Below are positions 1 to 9,653 of a stretch of 64,000 nucleotides of DNA, one piece after another. Within the stretch, counting starts at the first letter, position 1; every line of letters starts with the position of its first letter. Below the pieces are notes generated by a model. It was not told where the DNA came from. It was given only the letters and a program-made list of their open reading frames with translations, and ran no database searches. The translations under genes and the position numbers were made by a program. The stretch comes from Isoalcanivorax pacificus W11-5 (GTDB taxonomy: Bacteria > Pseudomonadota > Gammaproteobacteria > Pseudomonadales > Alcanivoracaceae). Where the stretch lies: assembly GCF_000299335.2 (NCBI RefSeq), contig NZ_CP004387.1, positions 4,046,994 through 4,110,993 of the forward strand, in the 5' to 3' direction.

Positions 1-355
1 ACTGGCTGCGTGCGGCATTGATGGCTGCCTGCACATCGCGCGCGGCATCGTTGAGATTGCGGCCGAGTTCGAACTGCAACACGATCTGCGTCGACCCCTG
101 ATTGCTGGATGAGGTGATCGCCGTAATGCCTGCGATACTGCCCAGCGCACGTTCCAGCGGCGTCGCCACCGTCGCGGCCATGCTCTCCGGGCTGGCACCG
201 GGCAGGCTCGCGGTCACCGTGATAATCGGGAAATCGATCTGCGGCAGCGGTGCCACCGGCAACAACCGCCAGGCCAGCAGGCCGGACAACACCACCGCCA
301 CCGCCATCAAGGCGGTGGCAATGGGCCGCTGGATAAACAGCCGCGCCGGATTCAT
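1..355 (-). CDS. RND efflux permease, second subunit (partial, N-terminus)
   Basis: Inner-membrane RND drug/proton antiporter of the MdtC/MuxC group. Only the first 118 codons are in the window; the gene runs off the left edge. The visible part has the RND start: a short cytoplasmic N-terminus ([11 protein letters not shown]), TM1 at about residues 12-30, and the start of the porter domain with the ERALG segment near residue 69. Its ATG overlaps the stop codon of the upstream permease (ATGA at 352-355), so translation is probably coupled. Two consecutive RND permeases behind one adaptor are typical of the heteromultimeric MdtABC/MuxABC pumps. An outer-membrane factor may follow beyond the window. 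Substrates cannot be read from sequence. Confidence 0.93.
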   Translation of the reverse strand, partial: MNPARLFIQRPIATALMAVAVVLSGLLAWRLLPVAPLPQIDFPIITVTASLPGASPESMAATVATPLERALGSIAGITAITSSSNQGSTQIVLQFELGRNLNDAARDVQAAINAARSQ

Positions 356-3300
356 GAGGGGGCCACGGCCTCTTCGGTGCCGGCCCCGCGACGGCGGGTC
401 AGGCGATCAAAAAACAGATACACCACAGGGGTCGTGAACAGCGTCAGCACCTGGCTCACCAGCAGGCCGCCGACCATCACCAGCCCCAGCGGCTGGCGCA
501 GCTCTGCACCGGAACCGCTGGCGAGCATCAGCGGCACGGCGCCGAACAGCGCGGCAAGTGTGGTCATCAGGATCGGCCGGAAACGCAGCATGGCGGCGCG
601 GTGAATGGCCTCGCGCGGCGCCATGCCCAGGTTGCGCTGCGCATCCAGGGCGAAATCCACCATCATGATGCCGTTCTTTTTCACCAGGCCAATCAACAGC
701 ACCACACCGATCACCGCAATCAGGTCCAGCGAGCGGCCGGTCAGCAACAGCGCCAGCAGCGCGCCGACAGTGGCCGACGGCAGCGTGGACAGAATCGTGA
801 TCGGGTGGATGGTGCTCTCGTACAGCACGCCGAGCACGATATACATGGTCAGGATCGCGGCCAGGATCAGCCACAGCGTGTTCGACAGTGAGGCGCGGAA
901 AGCCTCCGCCGCACCCTGGAAACGGCTTTCGACTTCCGCCGGCAGCTCGATCTCTGCCTGCACCCGTTCGATGGCTTTTACCGCACTGCCGAGCGATGCA
1001 TCCGGCCCGAGATTGAACGAGATCGTCGCCGCCGGAAATTGCCCCTGATGGTTGATCAGCAACGCCGCGGGCCGTTGCGTCACCCGCGCCACACTGGCGA
1101 GCGGTACCGGCCTGCCGGCGGCGGTCGGCACGTAGGTGGTCTGCAATGCCGCCAGCCCCTGCGCATGTGCCGGGTCCACTTCCAGGATCACGCGGTACTG
1201 GTTGGCCTGGGTGAACAGCGTGGCGATCTGGCGTTGGCCAAAGGCATTCTGCAACGCGCTGGCAATCGCCGACACGCTCACACCCAGGCGCGCCGCCGCA
1301 TCGCGGTCGATATCCACGTACGCCTGCCGGCCACCGTATTGCAGGTCGGACGCCACATCGACCAACTCCGGCTGCTGTTGCAGTGCTTCGATCAGGATCG
1401 GCACCCATTCTTCCAGCGTGGCGCTTTCCGGGGTGGTCAGCGTGAACTGGTATTGCGTGCGGCTGACACGGTCTTCGATGCTCAGTTCCTGCACCGGCTG
1501 GAACCAGGCACTGATGCCGTCCACGGTCGCCGCCCGTTCACGCAGGCGGTCCATCACCGTGAACGCGGTTTCACTGCGCTCCGCGTGTGGCGGCAGGTTG
1601 ATCAGCATGCGGCCGCTGTTGAGCGTGGTGTTGGTGCCGTCGACGCCGATAAACGACGACAGGCTGGTCACGCCGGGGTCTTCCAGCAGCGCCGCCGCCA
1701 GCGCCTGCTGCCGCTCGGCCATGCGGGTGAAGGACGTCGTCTGCGCGCTTTCGGTCACCACCTGGATGACGCCGCTGTCCTGCACCGGGAAGAAATCCTT
1801 GTGCACCAGCAGATACAGCACGGCGGTCAGCACGATGGTGCCGAGCATCACCGCCATCGCCAGCGGTTGCCGCGCCAGCACCCAGTCCAGTGCTTCACCA
1901 TAGCGACGGATGATGCGGTTCATCAGGCCGGGGTCGTCGTCATCATGGCGCGGCGGCTCATCCAGCATGCGCGCGCTCATCATCGGTGTCAGCGTCAGTG
2001 ACACCACCAGCGAGATGCCGATCGCCACCGCCAGCGTCACCGCAAATTCGTGGAACAGCCGGCCCACCACATCGCCCATGAACAGCAGCGGGATCAGCAC
2101 TGCCACCAGTGACACCGTCAGCGAGATCAGGGTAAAGCCGATTTCGCTGGCGCCTTTCAGGGCAGCGTCCATTTTCGAGGCGCCCTGCTCGCGATGGCGG
2201 GCGATGTTCTCCAGCATCACGATGGCGTCATCGACCACGAAGCCGGTGGCGATGGTCAGCGCCATCAGTGACAGGTTGTTGATCGAGAAACCGGCCAGGT
2301 ACATGAAGGCGAACGTACCCACCAGCGACAGCGGCACGGCCACGCTGGGAATGATGGTAGCGGGGATATTGCGCAGGAACACGAACGTCACCAGCACCAC
2401 CAGCGCGATGGCAAACACCAGTTCTTTCTGCACATCACGCACTGAAGCGCGGATGCTTTGTGTGCGGTCGGTGAGGATCGCCACATCCACTGATGCCGGC
2501 AGCGTGCTGATCAATTGCGGCAGCAGTGCGCGCACACTGTCGGCCACCTCGATCACATTGGCGCCGGGCTGGCGCTGCACGTTCAGCAGCACGGCCGGTT
2601 GCGTGTCGGCCCAGGCGGCGAGGAAGCGGTTTTCGGCACCATCGTTGATGGTCGCGACATCGCCCAGCCGCAGCGGCGCGCCGCCTGTCCACGCCAGGAT
2701 CAGCTGGCGGTAATCCTCCACCGAGCGAATCTGGTCGTTGGCATCCAGCATGGTCGAGCGCATGGGGCCGTCGAAGCTGCCCTTGGGCTGGTTCACGTTA
2801 GTGGCGGCGATGGTGCTGCGCACGTCTTCCAGGTCCAGGCCGTAGGCAGCCAGCGCCGTCGGGTTCACCTGCACGCGCAATGCCGGGCGCTGGCCGCCGG
2901 CGAGGCTGACCATGCCGACGCCGCCCAGTTGGGCGAGTTTCTGCGCCATGCGCGTATCCACCAGATCGTGCACGGCCGGCAGCGGCAAGGTGTCGGAGGT
3001 GATCGCCAGGGTCAGGATCGGTGCGTCCGCCGGGTTCACCTTGCGGTAGATCGGGGGGGTCGGCAGGTCACCCGGCAGCAGGTTGTCGGCGGTGTTCAGC
3101 GCCGCCTGCACTTCCTGCTCGGCCACGCCCAGGTCCACCTCCAGCGAAAACTGCAGCGTGATCACCGAGGCGCCGCCGGAGCTGGTGGAGGACATCTGTT
3201 TCAGGCCGGGAATCTGGCCCAGGCTGCGTTCCAGTGGTGCGGTGATGGTGCGTGCCGTGACGTCCGGCCCGGCGCCCGGATGGAAGGTGAAGACCTGGAT

Positions 3301-3432
3301 GATCGGGTAATCCACCTGCGGCAGCGCCGCCACCGGCAGCAACCGCCAGGCCAGCAGCCCGGCGGCCAGCAGTGCCAGCATCAACAGCGATGTGGCGACC
3401 GGGCGAAGAATGAACGGCCGGGACAGGTTCAT
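352..3432 (-). CDS. RND efflux permease, first subunit (MdtB/MuxB-like)
   Basis: A full-length (1026 aa) inner-membrane resistance-nodulation-division transporter that exports compounds across both membranes using the proton gradient. It shows the family plan: TM1 at the N-terminus, a large periplasmic porter loop, a TM2-TM6 bundle from about residue 335 with the acidic TM4 motif ([13 protein letters not shown], about residues 398-410), a second periplasmic loop, and a final TM bundle. The length fits the family. The start overlaps the adaptor stop by 4 nt and the stop overlaps the next permease by 4 nt, giving a tight adaptor-permease-permease operon like mdtABC of enterobacteria and muxABC of Pseudomonas. 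Which of the two permeases corresponds to B or C is inferred from gene order. Confidence 0.95.
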   Translation of the reverse strand: MNLSRPFILRPVATSLLMLALLAAGLLAWRLLPVAALPQVDYPIIQVFTFHPGAGPDVTARTITAPLERSLGQIPGLKQMSSTSSGGASVITLQFSLEVDLGVAEQEVQAALNTADNLLPGDLPTPPIYRKVNPADAPILTLAITSDTLPLPAVHDLVDTRMAQKLAQLGGVGMVSLAGGQRPALRVQVNPTALAAYGLDLEDVRSTIAATNVNQPKGSFDGPMRSTMLDANDQIRSVEDYRQLILAWTGGAPLRLGDVATINDGAENRFLAAWADTQPAVLLNVQRQPGANVIEVADSVRALLPQLISTLPASVDVAILTDRTQSIRASVRDVQKELVFAIALVVLVTFVFLRNIPATIIPSVAVPLSLVGTFAFMYLAGFSINNLSLMALTIATGFVVDDAIVMLENIARHREQGASKMDAALKGASEIGFTLISLTVSLVAVLIPLLFMGDVVGRLFHEFAVTLAVAIGISLVVSLTLTPMMSARMLDEPPRHDDDDPGLMNRIIRRYGEALDWVLARQPLAMAVMLGTIVLTAVLYLLVHKDFFPVQDSGVIQVVTESAQTTSFTRMAERQQALAAALLEDPGVTSLSSFIGVDGTNTTLNSGRMLINLPPHAERSETAFTVMDRLRERAATVDGISAWFQPVQELSIEDRVSRTQYQFTLTTPESATLEEWVPILIEALQQQPELVDVASDLQYGGRQAYVDIDRDAAARLGVSVSAIASALQNAFGQRQIATLFTQANQYRVILEVDPAHAQGLAALQTTYVPTAAGRPVPLASVARVTQRPAALLINHQGQFPAATISFNLGPDASLGSAVKAIERVQAEIELPAEVESRFQGAAEAFRASLSNTLWLILAAILTMYIVLGVLYESTIHPITILSTLPSATVGALLALLLTGRSLDLIAVIGVVLLIGLVKKNGIMMVDFALDAQRNLGMAPREAIHRAAMLRFRPILMTTLAALFGAVPLMLASGSGAELRQPLGLVMVGGLLVSQVLTLFTTPVVYLFFDRLTRRRGAGTEEAVAPS

Positions 3433-4652
3433 GGCCGCGCGCCGCCACCCGGCCTGCCGCCGGGACGGGGCGTTGGTGCGGCAGCCTCCGGCGGTGCGCT
3501 GTCGCCTTCGATGACCACAACATCGCGGCCGTCACGCAACCGTTCCATGCCTTCCAGCACCACCGGCTCGCCATCGGCCAGCCCTTCGCTGACGGCGATG
3601 CGCTCGCCATCCACCGGGCCGAGCATGATCGGACGCAGGTACGCCTTGTTGTCGCGCAGCACATAGACATACGTGCCCCGTGAACCGTACTGCACGGCAT
3701 CGGCGGGAATGGTGACGGCATCCGGCAGCGTACGCAGTTGCAGGCGCACGTTGACGAACTGGTTCGGGAACAGGCTGTTGTCGTCGTTCTCGAATTCGGC
3801 CCGCAGGCGCAGGGTGCCGGTGGCCGTGTCGATCTGGTTGTCCAGCGTGGTCAACCGGCCGCTGGCAAGCACCGTTTCACCGTTACGGTCCAGCGCCTCC
3901 ACCGGCATCGGCTTGCCGGCAGCCACGGCACTGCGTACGGCATTGAGCTGCCCTTCGGGAATGGTGAACACCACCGAGATCGGACGCATCTGGGTGATCG
4001 TCACCAACCCTTCGGTGTCGCCGGTGCTGACCAGGTTGCCCGGGTCCACATTGCGCAGGCCGAGCCGGCCGGTGATCGGTGCCTCGATGCGGGTCCAGGC
4101 CAGTTGCAGCCGGGCACTGTCGATCTGTGCCTGGTTGGCCTTCATGGCGCCGCGCAACTGGTTCACCAGTGCTTCCTGCTGGGTGAGCTGCTGGCGGGCG
4201 ATGGAATCCTGTTCGTAGAGGTCCCTGTACAGCGCCAGGTCCTGCTCGGCGCCGGCCAGTTCGGCCTGGTTCTGCTGGTACTGGCCTTCGGCCTGGGCCA
4301 GTTGCACGCGATAGGAGGACGGGTCGATTTCCGCCAGCAGCGTGCCTTTTTCCACTTCCTGGCCTTCTTCGAACAGCACCCGCGCCAGTTCACCTTCCAC
4401 CCGGCTGCGCACCGTGACGGTGTTCAGCGGCGTCACGGTGCCGATGGCCTTGATCTGTACACTCAGTTCGCCGGCTTCGGCGTTCGCGGTGCGCACGGCC
4501 ACCGGGCCGTCCCAGGCACTGCGCGACATCATGCCGACCGGGGCCGACGGGGAACGCGACAGCAGATACCAGAGCCCGCCAAGCACGACGACGAGCACCA
4601 CCACCCAGATCAGGCGGGCACGGGAAAACAGGGCGGAACGTGTTTCAGACAT
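3429..4652 (-). CDS. RND efflux periplasmic adaptor (MdtA/MuxA-like)
   Basis: Membrane fusion protein (407 aa) that links the RND permeases to an outer-membrane channel. One N-terminal membrane anchor lies at about residues 11-29. It is followed by a barrel-sandwich (lipoyl) half-motif near residues 75-110 ([18 protein letters not shown]), an alpha-hairpin rich in Q, E and A at about 110-175, the returning lipoyl half ([16 protein letters not shown]), and the beta-barrel and membrane-proximal domains. The C-terminus is a Pro/Gly-rich tail. It is first in the operon and overlaps the next gene by 4 nt. The 233-nt upstream gap (4653-4885) holds no recognisable operator and no regulatory gene lies beside it. 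Confidence 0.94.
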   Translation of the reverse strand: MSETRSALFSRARLIWVVVLVVVLGGLWYLLSRSPSAPVGMMSRSAWDGPVAVRTANAEAGELSVQIKAIGTVTPLNTVTVRSRVEGELARVLFEEGQEVEKGTLLAEIDPSSYRVQLAQAEGQYQQNQAELAGAEQDLALYRDLYEQDSIARQQLTQQEALVNQLRGAMKANQAQIDSARLQLAWTRIEAPITGRLGLRNVDPGNLVSTGDTEGLVTITQMRPISVVFTIPEGQLNAVRSAVAAGKPMPVEALDRNGETVLASGRLTTLDNQIDTATGTLRLRAEFENDDNSLFPNQFVNVRLQLRTLPDAVTIPADAVQYGSRGTYVYVLRDNKAYLRPIMLGPVDGERIAVSEGLADGEPVVLEGMERLRDGRDVVVIEGDSAPPEAAAPTPRPGGRPGGGARP

Positions 4653-4885
4653 GGGCTCGCTACCGGCGCTGGGTCGGTGGCCCGCGATACGCCACCGCCT
4701 GCGCAGGCAGCAACACGCTCTCGCGCGCGCCTGCCCGCAGGCCGGGCCGGACTACCGGTTGATGATAATGACAGAGGATTCTAGGAAGCTGCCTGTTGAC
4801 GGCGCAACCGCAACCGGGAGGAATTCACATTTACTGCACAGTCTCAGGCAACAGCCTTTGTTTCAGCATGGTTATTGCCGTCCGC

Positions 4886-5371
4886 TTATCCTGGCCACCG
4901 GATTGCGCCGGCAATCGTCAGCAGCGATGAAATCAAGCCGACCAGCGCATACAGCGGATGCCGCTTCATCCAGTCCCACAGTTTCTGCAGATTGGCCACG
5001 AGGTCCGGGTGCTCGCGTGCCATATGGCGCTCGCCGAGCGCGCCCAGTGAATACACCGGATCAGGGCCGCCCGGTGTCAGGGTGAGATAGCCCTTCTTCA
5101 CCAGTGACGCCAGAGGCAAGACCAGATCCGCCGCCAGCGCGCTGCGTGCACCCGGCGGCTTCATTGCTTCACGCTCGAGAAACACGATTTCTGCCCGCGT
5201 CAGCCCATCACGCGTATCCTTCCAACGGCGATGCCAGAAATGCGCCAGCACCTTCTGCTCCCGTTTGCTGAGCGCCGTTGCGTTCAGTTTATGGACCATA
5301 TCGGTTCCGGCCATCAACTGCTGACGCAGCTCCCTGAGCTTGTCGGTCAGGTTAACCATTCCCTTGAACAC
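4886..5371 (-). CDS. Hypothetical membrane-anchored protein
   Basis: I do not recognise this 161-aa protein. The first half is charged and probably helical. The middle (about residues 55-110, including REAMKPPGARSALAADLVLPLASLVKKGYL) could form a winged-helix-like fold. The last 20 residues (YALVGLISSLLTIAGAI) form one hydrophobic helix, which suggests a C-tail anchor in the inner membrane with a cytoplasmic body. A GTG start is chosen because AAGGAG lies 8 nt upstream; the internal ATG at 5359 has only a poorly placed site. It is a single gene between the efflux operon and the ligase gene. Confidence 0.7.
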   Translation of the reverse strand: MFKGMVNLTDKLRELRQQLMAGTDMVHKLNATALSKREQKVLAHFWHRRWKDTRDGLTRAEIVFLEREAMKPPGARSALAADLVLPLASLVKKGYLTLTPGGPDPVYSLGALGERHMAREHPDLVANLQKLWDWMKRHPLYALVGLISSLLTIAGAIRWPG

Positions 5372-5449
5372 CTCGCATCTCCTTTGCGGCCCTGGAGCTG
5401 CTCACACTGAGTTCATCCGTGCTACCGGGTCCAGTGTGAAACAGGCCCT

Positions 5450-6304
5450 CTATTCATACTCCTCCGCCATTGCGGCCGGCAAGTGGCGCAGCCGCAGAAA
5501 ACTGGCAAAGCGCGGCACGCCGTCCCGCGTGACGCCGTGGTACCGGTACGTGACCACGCTGCCCAGCGGCGGTGGCACATCGCGTTCATGATCGGAAAAC
5601 CCTGTGCCCAGACGAAAACGTATCCCCTCCGCTGTCTCCACCTGCAAGGCACCCAGCCTGCCGGCATGGCGGCCCTTGCCCGGCAGGTGACCGATCACGA
5701 CGGCCTCGGCATCCTGATAAGGCTTGAGCTTCAACAGCGCGTCGGAGCGGCCCGGCTGATAGCGGGCACTGCCGTGATGCAGCATCAGCCCCTCACCGCC
5801 ACGCGCGACCACGGTGTCCAGCCGCGCCAGCAGTGCAGCGCGATCCGCCACGCGAAACTGTTCGATCAATGCAATGTAGGGCGACGGGGAAGGCTGCAAC
5901 CGGGCACGCAGTGCCGCGAGCCGGGCGTCAAACGTGCCCGGGTGATCAGGCAGGTCGAACACCATGAAACGGATGTCGCGCCATTGCGCTGTGTCGGGTT
6001 GCTGCCGGCGCACGGCACCGGACACCTCGGCAAAACGGCCGCGTCCCAGCCACAGCTCGCCATCGAGCGGCACGTCGGGAAAATCGTGTGTAAACCAGGC
6101 CGGCGCATTGAAGACGTTGCCCTGCCGGGAAACCAGTTGCGCGCCGTCCCAGCGGGCACGTACGCCGTCGAGTTTTTCGCTGACCCAGAACGCCTCCAGG
6201 GCGGTTTCGCCCGCGTAGTCGGTGGCCAGCAGCAGCGCCGGCGGCTCAGCGTGTGCGGCGCCCGCGCCGCAGAGTAAAAGACCGATCAGTATCATTGTTC
6301 TCAT
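5450..6304 (-). CDS. Periplasmic ATP-dependent DNA ligase (LigE type)
   Basis: A minimal ATP-dependent DNA ligase (284 aa) with a cleavable signal peptide (residues 1-19, AHA|E), so it acts outside the cytoplasm. Motif I is EKLDGVRA with the AMP-accepting Lys at residue 44. An RQG segment follows (motif Ia region), later GGEGLMLH (motif IV region) and LKLKPYQDAEAVV (motif V region), then a short OB domain; extra DNA-binding domains are absent. This is the LigE family of Gram-negative bacteria, which is separate from the replicative NAD-dependent LigA. Periplasmic ligases are thought to help with extracellular or incoming DNA, as in competence; that role is inferred here. AGGGAG upstream supports the start. 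Confidence 0.9.
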   Translation of the reverse strand: MRTMILIGLLLCGAGAAHAEPPALLLATDYAGETALEAFWVSEKLDGVRARWDGAQLVSRQGNVFNAPAWFTHDFPDVPLDGELWLGRGRFAEVSGAVRRQQPDTAQWRDIRFMVFDLPDHPGTFDARLAALRARLQPSPSPYIALIEQFRVADRAALLARLDTVVARGGEGLMLHHGSARYQPGRSDALLKLKPYQDAEAVVIGHLPGKGRHAGRLGALQVETAEGIRFRLGTGFSDHERDVPPPLGSVVTYRYHGVTRDGVPRFASFLRLRHLPAAMAEEYE

Positions 6305-6404
6305 GGCAAGCTCCCTTTGCGATGAGACAGAGCATGCCGCGCCGGGGGAGGCCTGGCTGTCAGCACATGCCGACGACGCCTGTCAGCGTTTGCCGCCGCC
6401 GGCG

Positions 6405-7367
6405 TTAATCCATCAGCCACTCACGCCTGTCGGCGAATGCCTGCACCAGCATATTGACCACGGCATTTACTTCGACACGATTACTGATGTCCCGGCGCAC
6501 CAGCAGATGCACGTCCAGCGCGGGGGTGCCTGCCAGCAGCGTATCCAGCGGCAGCAGATTGCGGTCCAGCCGGTGGCTGTAGTGCGGCAGCAGGCCGACG
6601 GCCGCGCTCCAGATCAGGCAGTCGCGCAGCAGGTCGCTGGTGTCCACTTCCAGCACGCCGACCTTGCGCTGGCCAACCAGCGCGTTCCATTCCTCAAACG
6701 CCGGCAGCGCACCAAACCCCCGGTATTGCACCAGCAGGCACTCTTCCAGTGGCAACGCGTTGCGCGTCTGATGCCGGCGCGCGGTAAAGGGCGCAAAACG
6801 CAGGCAGCCCAGCCGCCGCACCAGCAACGCATCATCCTGCGGGGGCGTTTCCGGTTCGCGCAGCACGACCCGCACATCGGCCTCCTGCTCAAGCACCTGG
6901 CCAAGGGCCGCCGGCAACAGATTGATGCGCGCACGGGGCTGATTGCGCAAATACGTCATCAGCCCGCGCCGCAACAGGTCATGGGCCAGCGGTTCATCCA
7001 GCGCCAGGGTGACAGGCCGCGACAACGATTGCGCCAGCATGTCCGTGCGCGTGGCACCGGGAATCAATCGCGCCACGGCATACAGCCGGCGGCCAGCGCC
7101 GGTCAGGCGGACGGCATCACCCTCACGGCGAAACAGGCGCTCGCCCTGCTGCCGTTCCAGTTTGCCGATCTGGCGCCGCAGCGAGACCACACCGATGCCG
7201 AGATGCGTGGCGGCACGCCGGAAGCTGGCCAGCTCGGCCACCTGCACGAATGCGTCCAGTTGTGCGCGGCTGTCGAAAAATTCCAGCCAGGGCGCGCGTG
7301 CCCGCGCGGACGCGCGCGAATCATCCTGTTCTGTCATATGGCGCGGATCATCATCGGCGGAGAACAT
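6405..7367 (-). CDS. LysR-type transcriptional regulator
   Basis: A 320-aa LysR-family DNA-binding regulator. The winged HTH is at about residues 35-95 (AFVQVAELASFRRAATHLGIGVVSLRRQIGKLE), followed by a long linker helix and a co-inducer-binding domain. The start at 7367 is supported by AGGAGGTG just upstream. It carries about 30 residues before the HTH, more than is usual in the family. It lies 147 nt downstream of the PpiC-type gene, at the distal end of the secretion/signalling cluster. From memory a regulator gene also closes the comparable PUMA3 locus of P. aeruginosa (PA0701), so it may belong to the system. Its targets and ligand are unknown. Confidence 0.88.
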   Translation of the reverse strand: MFSADDDPRHMTEQDDSRASARARAPWLEFFDSRAQLDAFVQVAELASFRRAATHLGIGVVSLRRQIGKLERQQGERLFRREGDAVRLTGAGRRLYAVARLIPGATRTDMLAQSLSRPVTLALDEPLAHDLLRRGLMTYLRNQPRARINLLPAALGQVLEQEADVRVVLREPETPPQDDALLVRRLGCLRFAPFTARRHQTRNALPLEECLLVQYRGFGALPAFEEWNALVGQRKVGVLEVDTSDLLRDCLIWSAAVGLLPHYSHRLDRNLLPLDTLLAGTPALDVHLLVRRDISNRVEVNAVVNMLVQAFADRREWLMD

Positions 7368-7514
7368 CTGCGCACCTCCTGTACTGTGGAAAGCCTGTTA
7401 TCGGACAGCGTCATGCCTGCCTGGCCTGCAACGCCAATCCGTATCTCCCTGGCCCTTCGTCCACCCTGCCGACTGATCAGACCCTGCGCGGCCAGTGGTG
7501 CCACTGGCACGCCG

Positions 7515-8441
7515 TCAACGCAGCGAATCCACGACCTGCGTCAACGCCGCGCCATCGATATTCAGTGACGTGCGCGCAAGAAGGGTGTCCACGTAGCCGG
7601 TGATCTGGTCGCGGCGGTATTGCTGGCGCAGTGCTTCGCGCAACTGCGGCGATACGTCTTCCAGGCTGAGCTGGCGCGCCGGTTCCCGTGCCACCAGCTT
7701 GAGCACATGCAGGCCAGCCTCGGAACGTATCGGCCCGGCGATCTCGCCGGGTGACAGGGCCGCCACCTGCTCGCGCACCGCAGGCAGCAATCGCGACAGC
7801 GGCACCAGGCCGGTATCAATGTCGGGGTTGTCCGACGCCGACTGCGCCAGATCCGCAAACGCCGCCGGCGTGCGCCGCGCGCGCTCGGCCAGGGCGCTCG
7901 CCCGCTGCTGCGCCGCCTGCCGCCCTGTCTCGCCGGTGACGGCGACAAAAATCTGCTGCAGATGGTACAGATCGGGTGCCACCAGCTCCGGTGCAGCCCG
8001 GTCGTAGGCCTGTTGCAACATCGTTGCGGGGGGATAATCCGTCGGGGGTTCGCTCAGCGTGGCGAGGTAATCCTGCAACACCAGCTGTTCGGTCGCCTGG
8101 CGCAGGGCTGCCGCCACGGTGTCACGTTGCGGCCAGTCTCTGGCCAGCGCTTCGTTCACCAGCGCGCGCTCTACCAGCCGTTCTTTCAGCCACTGTTCCA
8201 GCAATGCCCGATCACTCACCACCGCAGACAGGCTGTCGGCCGGCAATGACTGCAATCGCTGGCGCAGTTCGCTGCTGTGCAGGAGCGCATTGTTACCCAG
8301 CTGTGCGACGACCGCGCCGGCAGCCTTCGACACCGGCACAGCGCTCTCCTGCCGGGCCAGTCCGGCCACCAGTGAACCGGACACCAGCGCCGACAGTGCG
8401 CCCACGCCAATCAGCCAACCCAGCGTCTTGCCACGGGACAT
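7515..8441 (-). CDS. PpiC-type periplasmic peptidyl-prolyl isomerase
   Basis: A 308-aa parvulin-family foldase. It has an uncleaved or cleavable N-terminal hydrophobic segment (residues 8-28), a helical SurA/PrsA-like chaperone region (about 45-150), and a rotamase domain (about 155-265) with the QIFVAVTG, DLAQSASDNPDIDTG and GPIRSEAGLHVLKL elements typical of PpiC. The body should face the periplasm. It is the last gene of a tightly spaced series that begins with the TpsB pore gene (19-nt gap to the preceding gene; AAGGAGG ribosome-binding site). The most likely client is the giant TpsA, the porin or TpsB. From memory, a PpiC-type isomerase is also part of the P. aeruginosa PUMA3 region. Confidence 0.88.
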   Translation of the reverse strand: MSRGKTLGWLIGVGALSALVSGSLVAGLARQESAVPVSKAAGAVVAQLGNNALLHSSELRQRLQSLPADSLSAVVSDRALLEQWLKERLVERALVNEALARDWPQRDTVAAALRQATEQLVLQDYLATLSEPPTDYPPATMLQQAYDRAAPELVAPDLYHLQQIFVAVTGETGRQAAQQRASALAERARRTPAAFADLAQSASDNPDIDTGLVPLSRLLPAVREQVAALSPGEIAGPIRSEAGLHVLKLVAREPARQLSLEDVSPQLREALRQQYRRDQITGYVDTLLARTSLNIDGAALTQVVDSLR

Positions 8442-8460
8442 GCTCGCCTCCTTTTGCGGA

Positions 8461-8928
8461 TCAGGCGGTTTCGGTTTCGTCGACGTCCATCGGCGCAGCG
8501 GCCTCGACCGGCTGTGCGATGTACTGTTTCAGAAACAGGATGAATTCCTGCAACAGCCGGTCCCAGATTTCCGCGTTGGCGCGCAGGCAGCCCTCGCTCA
8601 CGCCGCCAGCCACGATCACGTCCTGCTCCAGCAACAGAAAGCCGGCCTGATGGGACAGCCGCGCAAACCGCTTCTGGCGGTTCCAGTCGTTCACCAGCGC
8701 CGGCGGCAGCTCGCCCTGCACGCGCAATGCACAGCTCAGGGTGTAGTCCAGGTATTCGGTGTCGTTGCGGCGGTTGCCAAAGCGCAGCGCGAAGCCGATG
8801 CCCTGGGAGGCACTGAGCAGCTGCACCACGTCGCCCTGTTCGGACGGGGTCACGCGGTAGCCGGCGGACTGCAACAGGGTGGTCATGCTCTCGACGGAAA
8901 CGGCGTCGATCATTGCTGTGTCACTCAT
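8461..8928 (-). CDS. YbjN-domain protein
   Basis: A 155-aa soluble protein with the YbjN fold signature (about residues 10-135: LLQSAGYRVTP, then a strand-rich stretch and NRQKRFARL, LEQDVIVAGGVSEGCL and LLQEFILFLKQYI). YbjN proteins resemble type III secretion chaperones in fold and are loosely called sensory transduction regulators; their biochemical role is unclear. There is no signal peptide, so it should be cytoplasmic. The C-terminal tail is acidic. Gaps are 15 nt upstream and 19 nt downstream, so it is co-transcribed with the coiled-coil and PpiC genes. A chaperone-like role towards an exported partner is only a hypothesis from context. Confidence 0.8.
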   Translation of the reverse strand: MSDTAMIDAVSVESMTTLLQSAGYRVTPSEQGDVVQLLSASQGIGFALRFGNRRNDTEYLDYTLSCALRVQGELPPALVNDWNRQKRFARLSHQAGFLLLEQDVIVAGGVSEGCLRANAEIWDRLLQEFILFLKQYIAQPVEAAAPMDVDETETA

Positions 8929-8943
8929 GGAACGGTTCCTGTC

Positions 8944-9618
8944 TCAATGGATGGGGGTAGCAGAGGCCTGATCGGCGCCAGCGGCTGGCAGCGGCATCTG
9001 CGGATCGAAGCGGCCCTGGTAAAGCTCATCGCCGTAGCGTTGTGCGATGTCGTCAAAGCGCACGCGCGCAGCGGCGGCAAAAGGCTGCCGGGTACGCAGC
9101 ACATCACCCAGGCTGATGTCCTCGTACGCCTTCAGCACGCGCTGGCCGGTCTCGTAAAGCTGGTCGTTCTTTTCCATGCACAACGTCAACTGCCCATCGC
9201 GCTGGCCCAGCGCGGTTTCCAGCGACACGCGCTGCGCTTCCTTTGCACGGGCAATCTCCAGCAGTTCGTCATAGGCGCCCCGGAACTGCGCCAGTTGGTC
9301 GTTGCGCGCTTCCAGTTGTGCGCTGGCGTTGCGACGCAGGTTTTCCGTGTTCTGGCTGGCACGCTCAAGTTGCGCACGCAGGCGCGCGGTTTCCTGTTGC
9401 GCAGCATCGCGCTCGGCTTCTGCCGTGCGCAGCGCAGCCTCGGTGCGGGCCTGCTGGCTTTGCAGGGTCTGCAGTGACTGCACGGTGGAGCGCAGCTCAG
9501 CGCGCAGGCGTTCTTCCATGGTGTTGGCACTGGCGGACAGGGCCGGCAACAGGCCTGCGATAATGAGGCCGCAGAACATTGCCCTGGGGCCGAAGGTGCG
9601 AGAACGAATCGTGATCAT
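8944..9618 (-). CDS. Exported coiled-coil protein of unknown function
   Basis: A 224-aa protein with a signal peptide (about residues 1-31, ending SASA) followed by a long coiled coil (about 35-165, rich in Q, E, A, R and L; LQTLQSQQARTEAALRTAEAER is typical of the heptad pattern) and a short C-terminal region (FDDIAQRYGDELYQGRF). It should be periplasmic. The frame stays open further upstream, but ATG at 9618 has AGGGAG at the right distance and begins the signal peptide, while the longer version would overlap the porin gene. It sits 35 nt after the porin gene and 15 nt before the ybjN-like gene. A spacer or scaffold function between the membranes fits its shape but is inferred. Confidence 0.82.
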   Translation of the reverse strand: MITIRSRTFGPRAMFCGLIIAGLLPALSASANTMEERLRAELRSTVQSLQTLQSQQARTEAALRTAEAERDAAQQETARLRAQLERASQNTENLRRNASAQLEARNDQLAQFRGAYDELLEIARAKEAQRVSLETALGQRDGQLTLCMEKNDQLYETGQRVLKAYEDISLGDVLRTRQPFAAAARVRFDDIAQRYGDELYQGRFDPQMPLPAAGADQASATPIH

Positions 9619-9653
9619 GACGGTACTCCCTTTCTGGTTTGCATCACGCCGGC

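Noticed and set aside
4740-4775. CTGTCAT on the minus strand upstream of the efflux adaptor, as a Pho box
   Set aside because: Only a single heptamer with no second repeat at the 11-bp period; expected by chance.
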